DNA from: Acidobacteriota bacterium
Lineage (GTDB): Bacteria > Acidobacteriota > HRBIN11
Reading direction: 5' to 3'
DNA length: 5,212 nt
Assembly (NCBI GenBank): GCA_030550225.1
Contig: JAUQPV010000210.1
Span: 1 to 5,212, forward strand
The notes under the pieces are model-generated. The model had not been told where the DNA came from. It saw only the letters and a list, made by a program, of their open reading frames with translations, and did no database searches. Of this stretch, positions 1 through 5,212 are shown piece after piece (positions within the stretch are counted from its first letter, which is position 1; each line of letters begins with the position of its first letter). A program made the position numbers and the translations under genes.

Positions 1-126
1 GACCTGCTGGGTCGCCCCTCGACATCAAGTTCCCATAGCAGAGCTGTTCGATCGGGAGAAATGCGGTTCCCATCCGGGAAAACGGTGGCCCGGAGATCTC
101 GATTTTTCAAGCTTCTTCAAGTTGCC

Positions 127-144
127 ACCGGCAGGACGGCCGGT
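127..144. repeat. Palindrome downstream of the operon
   Basis: ACCGGC (127-132) and GCCGGT (139-144) form a perfect 6-bp stem around AGGACG. On the minus strand the loop reads CGTCCT, close to the CGTCC found in the centre of the palindromes at 5172-5212. A more degenerate neighbour, reading CCGCATCTTGCCGG on the minus strand (near 170-184), follows the same arm-loop-arm plan. There is no T-tract after it in the direction of the operon's transcription that would make it a clear terminator. Confidence 0.4.
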
Positions 145-200
145 AGTCGGAGGATTCCGCCCGTCGATGGGCCGGCAAGATGCGGGGGCTCCCAGTATAA

Positions 201-234
201 GGTCCAGGGTCAATGGTCCAGGGTCTGGGGTCCC
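201..234. repeat. Short direct repeat, 14-bp period
   Basis: GGTCCAGGGTC occurs at 201-211 and again at 215-225, and a third partial copy, GGTCC, begins at 229. All three start exactly 14 bp apart. The units resemble the GGTCCTGGGT wording of the intercistronic repeat near 2610-2619, suggesting the same type of noncoding repeat is scattered in this genome. Confidence 0.6.
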
Positions 235-325
235 AAGCTGGAAACATCGGGCCTTCAGAGGGGTCTCTTTTCCGCTTCCCATCCTACTTTTCACCTCCCG
301 AACGCCTCTGATAGCCAACCCCTCG

Positions 326-2590
326 TCAACGACGCGGGCGGTCGTTGGCCTTCCGTTGGGCGTCCATGACGACGAGGGCCGTCATGCGGACGATGTCCTC
401 GACCGTGGCCGACCGGGGAAGCGCATGGGCCGCCCGTCGGGGACCCAGCAGGACGGGGCCCAAGACGGCCGCCTCGCTGAGCTTCTGAATCAGTTTGTAC
501 CCGATGTTGGCCGCATTGAGGTCAGGAAAGATGAGGACGTTGGCCCGGCCCTTCAGGCGGCTGAAGGGGTAGAATTCCTCCATGATGTGGGGGTCCAAGG
601 CCACGTCGGCCTGCATTTCCCCGTCGGCCATCACGTCAGGCGCGATCTGACGGAAGAGCTCGACGGCCCGAGCGACCTTCTCGACCTCGGGCCTTCGCAC
701 GGCCCCGAAGTTGGAGAACGACAGGAAGGCGACCCGCGGTTCGATGCCCAGTTCCCGGACGAACTGGACCGTCAACCAAGCGATTTGGGCCAACTGTTCA
801 GCCGTCGGGTCGATGTTCACCGACGTGTCGGCCATGAAGTAGATGTCCCCTTGGAGGTCGACGATGTGGAGGCCGGTCGCCGGGGCACCCGGCTCGGTCC
901 GGATGATCTGGAGGATCGGCCGGATGGCGTCGTCGAACTCAGACGTCAGGCCCGTCAACATGCCGTCGGCATCGCCCATGAGGACCATCATGGCGCCAAA
1001 CACGTTCGGATGGGCCACGGCGTGATAGGCATGGTAGTAGACCATGCCCTTTCGCTGGCGGAGTTCGAAAAGTCGCCGGGCGTAGGCCTCCCGCCGAGGG
1101 TCCGTCACGGGGTCGACGATGACGGGCCGAAACGAGGCGGCCCCGATGCGGCCCAGGACAGGTTCGATGAGCTCCCGGCGCCCCAGCAAGATAGGCTCGG
1201 CCAGGCCCTCATAGTGTGCCTGGAAGGCGGCCCGGATGATGCGTTCGTCTTCGCCCTCGGGGTAGACGACGCGCTTCGGTTCCCGGCGGGCCGACTGCAT
1301 GATAATGTAAGCGGCGTGGCCCCCGAGCTCGACCCTTTCGCGCAAGGATTCGGCGTAACGGTCGATGTCGATGACCCGTCGGGCGACGCCAGACTCGATG
1401 GCGGCCTTCGCCACGGCAGGTGCCTCCCAGTAAAGCACGCGGGGGTCCAGGGGCTTGGGGATGAGGTACTCGGGACCGAATTCCAGGCGGGTAACGCCGT
1501 AAGCTCGCATGACATAATCGGGGACGGGCTCTCGGGCCAGGGCGGCCAGGGCATACGTAGCGGCCAGTTTCATCTCTTCGGTGATCTTGCGGGCTCGCAC
1601 GTCGAGGGCCCCCCGGAAGATGAAGGGAAAGCCGAGGACGTTATTGACCTGGTTGGGGTAGTCCGAACGGCCGGTCGCCACGATGGCGTCCGGACGAGCG
1701 GCCTTAGCTTCTTCATAGGGGATCTCGGGGATGGGGTTGGCGAGGGCGAAGATGATGGGCCGGGCGGCCATGCGACGGACCATGTCGCCGGTGACGACGT
1801 TACCGACCGAGAGGCCCAGGAACATGTCGGCGCCCTCCAGGGCCTCGGCCAGGGTCCGGACGCGGGTCTCGACGGCAAACTCCCGCTTGTACGGGTTCAA
1901 GTCCGTACGGCCGACGTGGAGGACGCCCTTGCTGTCGAACATGAGGATGTTCGACTTGCGAACGCCCAGGCGGACGTAGTAGCGAGCGCAGGCGATGGCC
2001 GAGGCGCCGGCGCCGTTGATGACGACCCGGACGTCCTCGATGCGCTTCCCGACCAGCTCAAGGGCATTCAACAGGGCGGCCCCTGAGATGATGGCCGTCC
2101 CGTGCTGGTCGTCATGGAAGACGGGGATGTCCAGCCGTTCGGCGAGGCGCGCCTCGATATAGAAACACTCCGGCGCCTTGATGTCCTCGAGGTTAATGCC
2201 CCCAAAGGTGGGAGCTATCTTACTCACGATCGTGACGAACTCGTCGGGGTCGTGGGTGTCGACCTCGATGTCAATGGCGTCGACGTAAGCGAACCGTTTG
2301 AACAGGACGCACTTGCCCTCCATGACGGGTTTGCCGGCCAGGGCCCCGATGTCGCCGAGGCCGAGGACGGCCGTGCCGTTCGTGATGACGGCGACGAGGT
2401 TTCCCTTGATCGTATAGTCATACGCCGCCTCCGGGTCCTGCTGGATGACCAGGCAGGGCTCGGCCACGCCGGGCGTGTAGGCCAACGAGAGGTCCCGCTG
2501 GGTCGCACACGGCTTGGTCACCCGGACCTCCAGCTTCCCGGGGCGGGGCTCCCGATGATACCGTAAGGCTTCATCGCGAGTAGTGGTCAT
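326..2590 (-). CDS. maeB: NADP-dependent malic enzyme, MaeB type, with C-terminal phosphotransacetylase-like domain
   Basis: A 754-residue cytoplasmic enzyme that oxidatively decarboxylates (S)-malate to pyruvate and CO2, normally with NADP in this family. Seen: the malic N-terminal domain (about 17-150) with TQRDLSLAYTPGVAEPC (catalytic Tyr38) and GKPVMEGKCVLFK (catalytic Lys93); metal ligands Glu135 and Asp136 in NLEDIKAPECF and Asp161 in FHDDQHGTA; the nucleotide site NGAGASA (192-198) and TGRSDYPNQVNNVLGFPFIFRGALD (307-330). A linker near 415-435 leads to a PTA-like domain (about 436-750) opening PKRVVYPEGED and containing FSNFG, DGEMQADVAL and FPDLNAANIGYKL. In studied MaeB proteins this domain is not a working transacetylase but binds acetyl-CoA and inhibits the enzyme. 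Length matches E. coli MaeB (759). The ATG at 2590 was chosen because a perfect AAGGAGG sits 7 nt upstream and the product then aligns with E. coli MaeB from the start; a TTG at 2656 would add 22 residues encoded by the intergenic repeat. Third and last gene of the apparent operon. Confidence 0.96.
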   Translation of the reverse strand: MTTTRDEALRYHREPRPGKLEVRVTKPCATQRDLSLAYTPGVAEPCLVIQQDPEAAYDYTIKGNLVAVITNGTAVLGLGDIGALAGKPVMEGKCVLFKRFAYVDAIDIEVDTHDPDEFVTIVSKIAPTFGGINLEDIKAPECFYIEARLAERLDIPVFHDDQHGTAIISGAALLNALELVGKRIEDVRVVINGAGASAIACARYYVRLGVRKSNILMFDSKGVLHVGRTDLNPYKREFAVETRVRTLAEALEGADMFLGLSVGNVVTGDMVRRMAARPIIFALANPIPEIPYEEAKAARPDAIVATGRSDYPNQVNNVLGFPFIFRGALDVRARKITEEMKLAATYALAALAREPVPDYVMRAYGVTRLEFGPEYLIPKPLDPRVLYWEAPAVAKAAIESGVARRVIDIDRYAESLRERVELGGHAAYIIMQSARREPKRVVYPEGEDERIIRAAFQAHYEGLAEPILLGRRELIEPVLGRIGAASFRPVIVDPVTDPRREAYARRLFELRQRKGMVYYHAYHAVAHPNVFGAMMVLMGDADGMLTGLTSEFDDAIRPILQIIRTEPGAPATGLHIVDLQGDIYFMADTSVNIDPTAEQLAQIAWLTVQFVRELGIEPRVAFLSFSNFGAVRRPEVEKVARAVELFRQIAPDVMADGEMQADVALDPHIMEEFYPFSRLKGRANVLIFPDLNAANIGYKLIQKLSEAAVLGPVLLGPRRAAHALPRSATVEDIVRMTALVVMDAQRKANDRPRR

Positions 2591-2597
2591 AATGAGG

Positions 2598-2604
2598 CCT
2601 CCTT
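2598..2604 (-). promoter_or_regulatory. Strong Shine-Dalgarno site of the malic enzyme gene
   Basis: On the minus strand this reads AAGGAGG, the full anti-16S match, 7 nt before the ATG at 2590. It decides the start codon against the in-frame TTG at 2656. It is the best ribosome binding site in the window, consistent with the malic enzyme being translated independently of the two coupled genes upstream. Confidence 0.85.
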
Positions 2605-2613
2605 CGCTCGGTC

Positions 2614-2667
2614 CTGGGTGCTGGGTGTTGGGTCTTGGGAGAGACCCAAGACCCAACGCCTAACACC
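2614..2667. repeat. Inverted repeat of heptamer units between CoA-transferase and malic enzyme genes
   Basis: The left half is a tandem run of four related 7-mers on the plus strand: CTGGGTG, CTGGGTG, TTGGGTC, TTGGGAG (2614-2641). The right half is its inverse: ACCCAAG, ACCCAAC, GCCTAAC, then ACC (2644-2667). The core is a perfect 13-bp stem, GTTGGGTCTTGGG at 2627-2639 with its complement at 2645-2657, around a 5-nt loop. Weaker pairing extends outward to GGTG at 2617-2620 and CACC at 2664-2667. The CoA-transferase stop codon (2660-2662) lies inside the right arm. No run of T follows on either strand, so this is not a standard intrinsic terminator; it could still stabilise or process the operon mRNA. 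Confidence 0.8.
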
Positions 2668-3967
2668 GGGCACGCAGGAGGCCCCGCTCGTAGGCCGCCC
2701 GTTCCAACTCCTCCCGGAAGGCCGGATGGGCGATGGCGATGAGGGCCTCGGCCCGCTGACGGAGGTTCTTCCCAAAGAGGTAGGCCACGCCATACTCGGT
2801 CACGACGTAGTGCACGTCCGCTCGGGTCGTCACGACACCGGCCCCGGGTTTCAAGAGGGGCACGATACGGGAGACGGTGCCCCCCTTGGCCGTCGACGGC
2901 AGGGCGATGATGGGCTTCCCGCCTCGGGCGGCGGCGGCGCCCCGGACGAAGTCGACCTGACCCCCGAAGCCACTATAAATGTAAGTCCCTAAGGAATCGG
3001 CACATACCTGGCCCGTGAGGTCGACCTCGAGGGCTGAGTTGATGGCGACCATCCGGTCGTTCCGGGCGATGATGAAGGGATCGTTCGTGTAATCGCAAGG
3101 GTGGAACTCGAAGACGGGATTATTGTGGACGTAGGCATACATCGCCTGGGAACTCAGGATGAAAGAGGCGACGACCTTCCCGGTATGGAGCGTCTTGCGG
3201 GCGCCCGTGATGACACCGGCCTCGAGGAGCTCCATGATGCCATCGGAGACCATCTCCGAGTGGACACCGAGGTCCCGGTGGTCCTTCAGGTGCGCCAGGA
3301 CGGCGTCAGGGATCCCGCCGATGCCCACCTGGAGGGTGTCACCGTCGTCCACGAGCTCTGCCACGTAGCGGCCGATACGGAGCTCCACGTCTGTCGCCGG
3401 CCGGCGCTCCAGCTCGGGGATAGGCTCGTCGACTTCCACGAGGGCCTCGACTCGCGACACGTGGATGAACACGTCGCCCAGCGTCCGGGGCATCCGGGGG
3501 TTCACCTGAGCGATGACGCTACGGGCACACTCGGCCGCCGCCTTCGTCATCAGGCACTCGACCCCGTAGCTCAGAAATCCGTGCTCATCCGGCGGCGACG
3601 TGTGGATGAGGGCCACGTCGATGGGAATCTGGCCGGACTTGAAGAGTCGTGGAATCTGATGGAGGTGGATGGGAATGTAGTCGGCCCGACCGCTATTGAC
3701 GGCATCCCGGTCGGCGCTCCCGACGAAGAAGGTGTTGAGACGAAAATGTCCCTCCATGCCCGGTCGGGACAGGGGATTCTCCCCAAAGATGGGTCCGTGG
3801 ATGAGCTCCACGTCGTGGAGTTCCGAGGCCCGCGCCGCCAACGCCCGCAGGAGCGCCAAGGGCGCCGCCCCGTTGCCGGCCACGTAAACCCGATGGCCGC
3901 TCTGGATGAGGGCCACGGCCTCTTCCGCAGACCGAAGCCGACTCCGGTAGATCGAGGCCCAGCTCAT
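2660..3967 (-). CDS. Acetyl-CoA hydrolase/transferase family CoA-transferase (4-hydroxybutyrate CoA-transferase-like)
   Basis: A 435-residue cytoplasmic class I CoA-transferase, expected to move CoA from an acyl-CoA (usually acetyl-CoA) to a carboxylic acid through a glutamyl-CoA thioester. Seen: an N-terminal half (roughly 5-200) with HTSPPDEHGF (122-131); then GIGGIPDAVL (215-224); VHSEMVSDG (235-243), in which Glu238 is the predicted nucleophile; HNNPVFEFHPCDYTNDP (281-297); the GGQVDFVRGA loop (335-344); and VVTEYGVAYL (388-397). Length and motif spacing match the 4-hydroxybutyrate CoA-transferase group (Clostridium AbfT, where the catalytic residue is also Glu238) better than the longer acetate:succinyl-CoA enzymes. 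No signal peptide or membrane segment is evident. The ATG overlaps the upstream stop by 4 bp (ATGA), and GGAG lies 8 nt upstream inside that gene, suggesting translational coupling. The TAG stop lies within an inverted repeat, so the last few residues are partly repeat-encoded. The acid substrate cannot be told from sequence; acetate, propionate, butyrate, succinate or 4-hydroxybutyrate are all possible. Confidence 0.93.
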   Translation of the reverse strand: MSWASIYRSRLRSAEEAVALIQSGHRVYVAGNGAAPLALLRALAARASELHDVELIHGPIFGENPLSRPGMEGHFRLNTFFVGSADRDAVNSGRADYIPIHLHQIPRLFKSGQIPIDVALIHTSPPDEHGFLSYGVECLMTKAAAECARSVIAQVNPRMPRTLGDVFIHVSRVEALVEVDEPIPELERRPATDVELRIGRYVAELVDDGDTLQVGIGGIPDAVLAHLKDHRDLGVHSEMVSDGIMELLEAGVITGARKTLHTGKVVASFILSSQAMYAYVHNNPVFEFHPCDYTNDPFIIARNDRMVAINSALEVDLTGQVCADSLGTYIYSGFGGQVDFVRGAAAARGGKPIIALPSTAKGGTVSRIVPLLKPGAGVVTTRADVHYVVTEYGVAYLFGKNLRQRAEALIAIAHPAFREELERAAYERGLLRARC

Positions 3968-5103
3968 CCTTCCAGCTCCAAGAGTCGTTCCAGTCGGTCG
4001 GTCGGCACGTTCGGCGGCGGCGCGACGGGTCCTACGAAGACGCCTTGGTACACGTAGACGCCCCGGCGCAGGTCGAAGGACACCCGCAAGGCCTCCTCCA
4101 AAGGTCTCTGGACCAGTTCCCGAAGATACGGTAGGAGCGCCGTCGTCAGGGCGTAGCTCGCCGTCCGAGGGACATAAGCCGGCACGTTGGGGACGCAGAA
4201 GTGGATCACGCCGTGGACCTGATAGACGTGCTCGAAGCCCGGCGTCAGCCGGGAAGTCTCGACAGCCCCGCCCTGGTCGATAGAAAAATCGAGGATCACG
4301 GCCCCCGGCTTCATCCGACGGACCATGGCCTCGGTCACGAGGACGGGTGCCCGGGCCCCTGGCTCGAGGACGGCCGTGATGAGGACGTCGGCAAAGGGAA
4401 TCATCTTCTCGAGGTAATGCTGGGAGATGAGGACCGTCACGACCCCGCCATGACTCAGTTGATACAGCCGCTCGAGCCTCTGGAAGTCCTTGTCCATCAC
4501 GTATACATTGGCCCCGACCCGATGGAACAGTAGGGCCGCCGTCGACCCCAGATTTCCAGCCCCGATGATGACGACTTCCGCCGGGGGAATCCCCGGCAGG
4601 CCCGGGATGAGAATCCCCCGGCCCCCCGGGACCCCGGCCTCCAGAAGGCGGGCCGCAATTTGATAGGCCATGAGACCGGCGATGCGACTCATGGGCTTCA
4701 AGACCGGAAGGTCGCCCTCGGGCGTCTGGATGACCTCGTAGCCGATGGCCGTGACCCGCCGGGCGGCCAGTGCTTCTAAGAAATCCGTCGGCGCCACGGC
4801 CAGGTGGAGAAAGGCCAGCAGGGCCTGCCCCTCCCGAAATAGGTCGTACTCGCCCGGTTGCGGACGGGCGACCCTCACGACGAGGTCCGACCGCTGATAG
4901 ACCTCCGCCCGGTCGTACACGACGTGGGCCCCCGCCTGCCGATACTCGTCGTCGGTGAAGCCGGCCATCCGACCGGCCCCCGACTCGACGAGGACGGTCG
5001 CCCCCAGGGCCGTCAGCTCCCGGACGCCCGCCGGCGTCAGGACGACCCGCCGCTCGGTCATCCGGCCCTCATCGAACTCCCGCGGCACGCCGACCGAGAC
5101 CAT
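3964..5103 (-). CDS. ald: Alanine dehydrogenase-like protein (AlaDH/PNT family), active-site lysine replaced
   Basis: A 379-residue cytoplasmic protein of the alanine dehydrogenase/pyridine nucleotide transhydrogenase family; classical members interconvert L-alanine and pyruvate plus ammonia using NAD(H). Seen: an N-terminal catalytic lobe starting VGVPREF and ERRVVLTPAGV, then a Rossmann fold with GAGNLGS (residues 181-187) and Asp204 at the end of the next strand, which favours NAD over NADP. IDQGG (275-279) and HFCVPNVP (301-308) are family hallmarks. Aligned ungapped with the M. tuberculosis enzyme, Arg19, His100 and Asp276 match Arg15, His96 and Asp270, but Ala79 (followed by Arg80) occupies the place of Lys75. 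The tail VYVYQGVFVGPVAPPPNVP differs from classical enzymes and recalls, from memory, the AlaDH-like proteins of Bacteroidetes. Length is normal (about 370-400). The ATG at 5103 is preceded by AAGGGGG with 8-nt spacing. First gene of the operon; its TGA overlaps the next ATG. Family assignment is firm; the exact reaction is uncertain. Confidence 0.85.
   Translation of the reverse strand: MVSVGVPREFDEGRMTERRVVLTPAGVRELTALGATVLVESGAGRMAGFTDDEYRQAGAHVVYDRAEVYQRSDLVVRVARPQPGEYDLFREGQALLAFLHLAVAPTDFLEALAARRVTAIGYEVIQTPEGDLPVLKPMSRIAGLMAYQIAARLLEAGVPGGRGILIPGLPGIPPAEVVIIGAGNLGSTAALLFHRVGANVYVMDKDFQRLERLYQLSHGGVVTVLISQHYLEKMIPFADVLITAVLEPGARAPVLVTEAMVRRMKPGAVILDFSIDQGGAVETSRLTPGFEHVYQVHGVIHFCVPNVPAYVPRTASYALTTALLPYLRELVQRPLEEALRVSFDLRRGVYVYQGVFVGPVAPPPNVPTDRLERLLELEG
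3976..3979 (-). promoter_or_regulatory. Ribosome binding site of the CoA-transferase gene, inside the upstream gene
   Basis: The minus strand reads GGAG 8 nt before the ATG at 3967, within the last codons of the alanine dehydrogenase-like gene. A second purine run, GGAAGG, directly abuts the ATG but is too close to act as a normal Shine-Dalgarno. With the ATGA overlap this favours reinitiation by ribosomes finishing the upstream gene. Confidence 0.5.
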
Positions 5104-5171
5104 AGTATTCGCCCCCTTCGCACCCCCCTATTGCTTTGTCGATAGGCTAAAGGCCGGAAGGCCACGGTTCT
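5104..5171 (-). promoter_or_regulatory. Presumed operon leader/promoter region
   Basis: This 68-bp stretch between the REP-like palindromes and the first start codon is the natural place for the operon promoter. It has the only AT-richer segment nearby, around 5129-5150, and a short inverted repeat CCTAT (5127-5131) and ATAGG (5142-5146) with 10 nt between the arms, which could be a small operator. I could not place a convincing -35/-10 pair. The assignment rests mainly on position; the real promoter may lie outside the window. Confidence 0.3.
5112..5118 (-). promoter_or_regulatory. Ribosome binding site of the alanine dehydrogenase-like gene
   Basis: The minus strand reads AAGGGGG, one mismatch from AAGGAGG, ending 8 nt before the ATG at 5103. 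It supports this start over the internal ATG at residue 15, which would remove the conserved VGVPRE opening strand. Confidence 0.6.
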
Positions 5172-5212
5172 GCAGACGGGACGTCTGCGCTCCGGCAGAC
5201 GGGGACGTCTGC
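5172..5212. repeat. Two tandem REP-like palindromes upstream of the operon
   Basis: Two near-identical hairpin units: GCAGACG-GGA-CGTCTGC (5172-5188) and GCAGACG-GGGA-CGTCTGC (5195-5212), separated by the 6-nt spacer GCTCCG. Each has a perfect 7-bp stem and a 3- or 4-nt loop. The second unit ends exactly at the window edge, so the array may continue. The design resembles the interspersed palindromic elements common between genes in many high-GC bacteria. No T-tract follows, so a terminator role for the upstream neighbour is possible but not shown. Confidence 0.75.

Larger units (their letters stand above)
1..325. other. Noncoding region downstream of the malic enzyme gene
   Basis: About 325 bp with no gene I can support. 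It holds the 14-bp-period repeat (201-234), the palindrome at 127-144 and degenerate copies of similar repeats. A minus-strand open frame of 97 codons (25-318) crosses these repeats; its Pro/Gly/Arg/Ser-rich translation resembles no family I know and looks like translated repeat DNA. I found no clear intrinsic terminator after the malic enzyme stop at 326-328. Confidence 0.6.

Noticed and set aside
25..318. Minus-strand open frame of 97 codons downstream of the malic enzyme
   Set aside because: It runs through palindromes and the 14-bp direct repeat, has no family resemblance and no convincing ribosome binding site, so it is best read as translated repeat DNA.
122..2086. Plus-strand open frame of 654 codons opposite the malic enzyme gene
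   Set aside because: It lies antisense to a clearly recognised enzyme. Its Asp/Gly/Val/Arg-rich, low-complexity translation is what GC-rich third positions on the other strand produce, and I see no domain or ribosome binding site.
2591..2656. Upstream TTG start for the malic enzyme adding 22 residues
   Set aside because: The extra residues are encoded by the inverted repeat and have no counterpart in MaeB proteins, whereas the ATG at 2590 has a perfect AAGGAGG at the right distance.
2627..2657. Intrinsic terminator between the CoA-transferase and malic enzyme genes
   Set aside because: The 13-bp stem is strong, but no T-run follows it on either strand, and the heptamer structure points to a repeat element.
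3101..4057. Plus-strand open frame of 318 codons opposite the CoA-transferase gene
   Set aside because: It is a mirror frame of a conserved gene with the same biased Asp/Gly/Val/His composition and no recognisable motif; it also runs across the junction of two real genes.
5148..5164. Small hairpin GGCC-GGAA-GGCC as a terminator for an upstream minus-strand gene
   Set aside because: The stem is only 4 bp and just three T residues follow on the minus strand, which is too weak to call.

Overview
This window is a compact block of central carbon metabolism from a high-GC bacterium. Three genes lie on the minus strand, all in the same direction, and cover about 93% of the sequence. Read in the direction of transcription, from high to low coordinates, they are: an alanine dehydrogenase-like protein (3964-5103), an acetyl-CoA hydrolase/transferase-family CoA-transferase most like 4-hydroxybutyrate CoA-transferase (2660-3967), and a MaeB-type malic enzyme with a C-terminal phosphotransacetylase-like domain (326-2590). 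The first two overlap by 4 bp (ATGA). A 69-bp gap holding a long hairpin separates the second from the third. The arrangement looks like one operon.

The three products meet at the pyruvate/acetyl-CoA node. The malic enzyme makes pyruvate, CO2 and reduced nicotinamide cofactor from malate. An alanine dehydrogenase would interconvert pyruvate and alanine. The CoA-transferase would move CoA between acetyl-CoA and a short organic acid. The PTA-like domain of MaeB proteins is known to sense acetyl-CoA, so the level of the CoA-transferase's cosubstrate could feed back on the malic enzyme. That link is inference.

The most notable protein-level point is in the alanine dehydrogenase-like gene. The position aligned with the substrate-binding lysine of classical alanine dehydrogenases (Lys75 in the Mycobacterium tuberculosis enzyme) is alanine, while the matching Arg, His, Asp and NAD-binding residues are kept. 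Together with its C-terminal tail, this points to a divergent subfamily whose reaction should not be assumed.

The noncoding DNA is rich in short repeats. Two tandem REP-like palindromes end the window upstream of the operon (5172-5212). An inverted repeat built from heptamer units sits between genes two and three (2614-2667). The 325 bp downstream of the operon hold a 14-bp-period direct repeat and degenerate palindromes, and no convincing gene. I saw no RNA genes, CRISPR array, transposase or phage genes. The organism cannot be named from this sequence. The GC-rich codons, arginine-rich proteins and interspersed palindromes would fit several high-GC phyla. I do not see a previously undescribed multi-gene system here.
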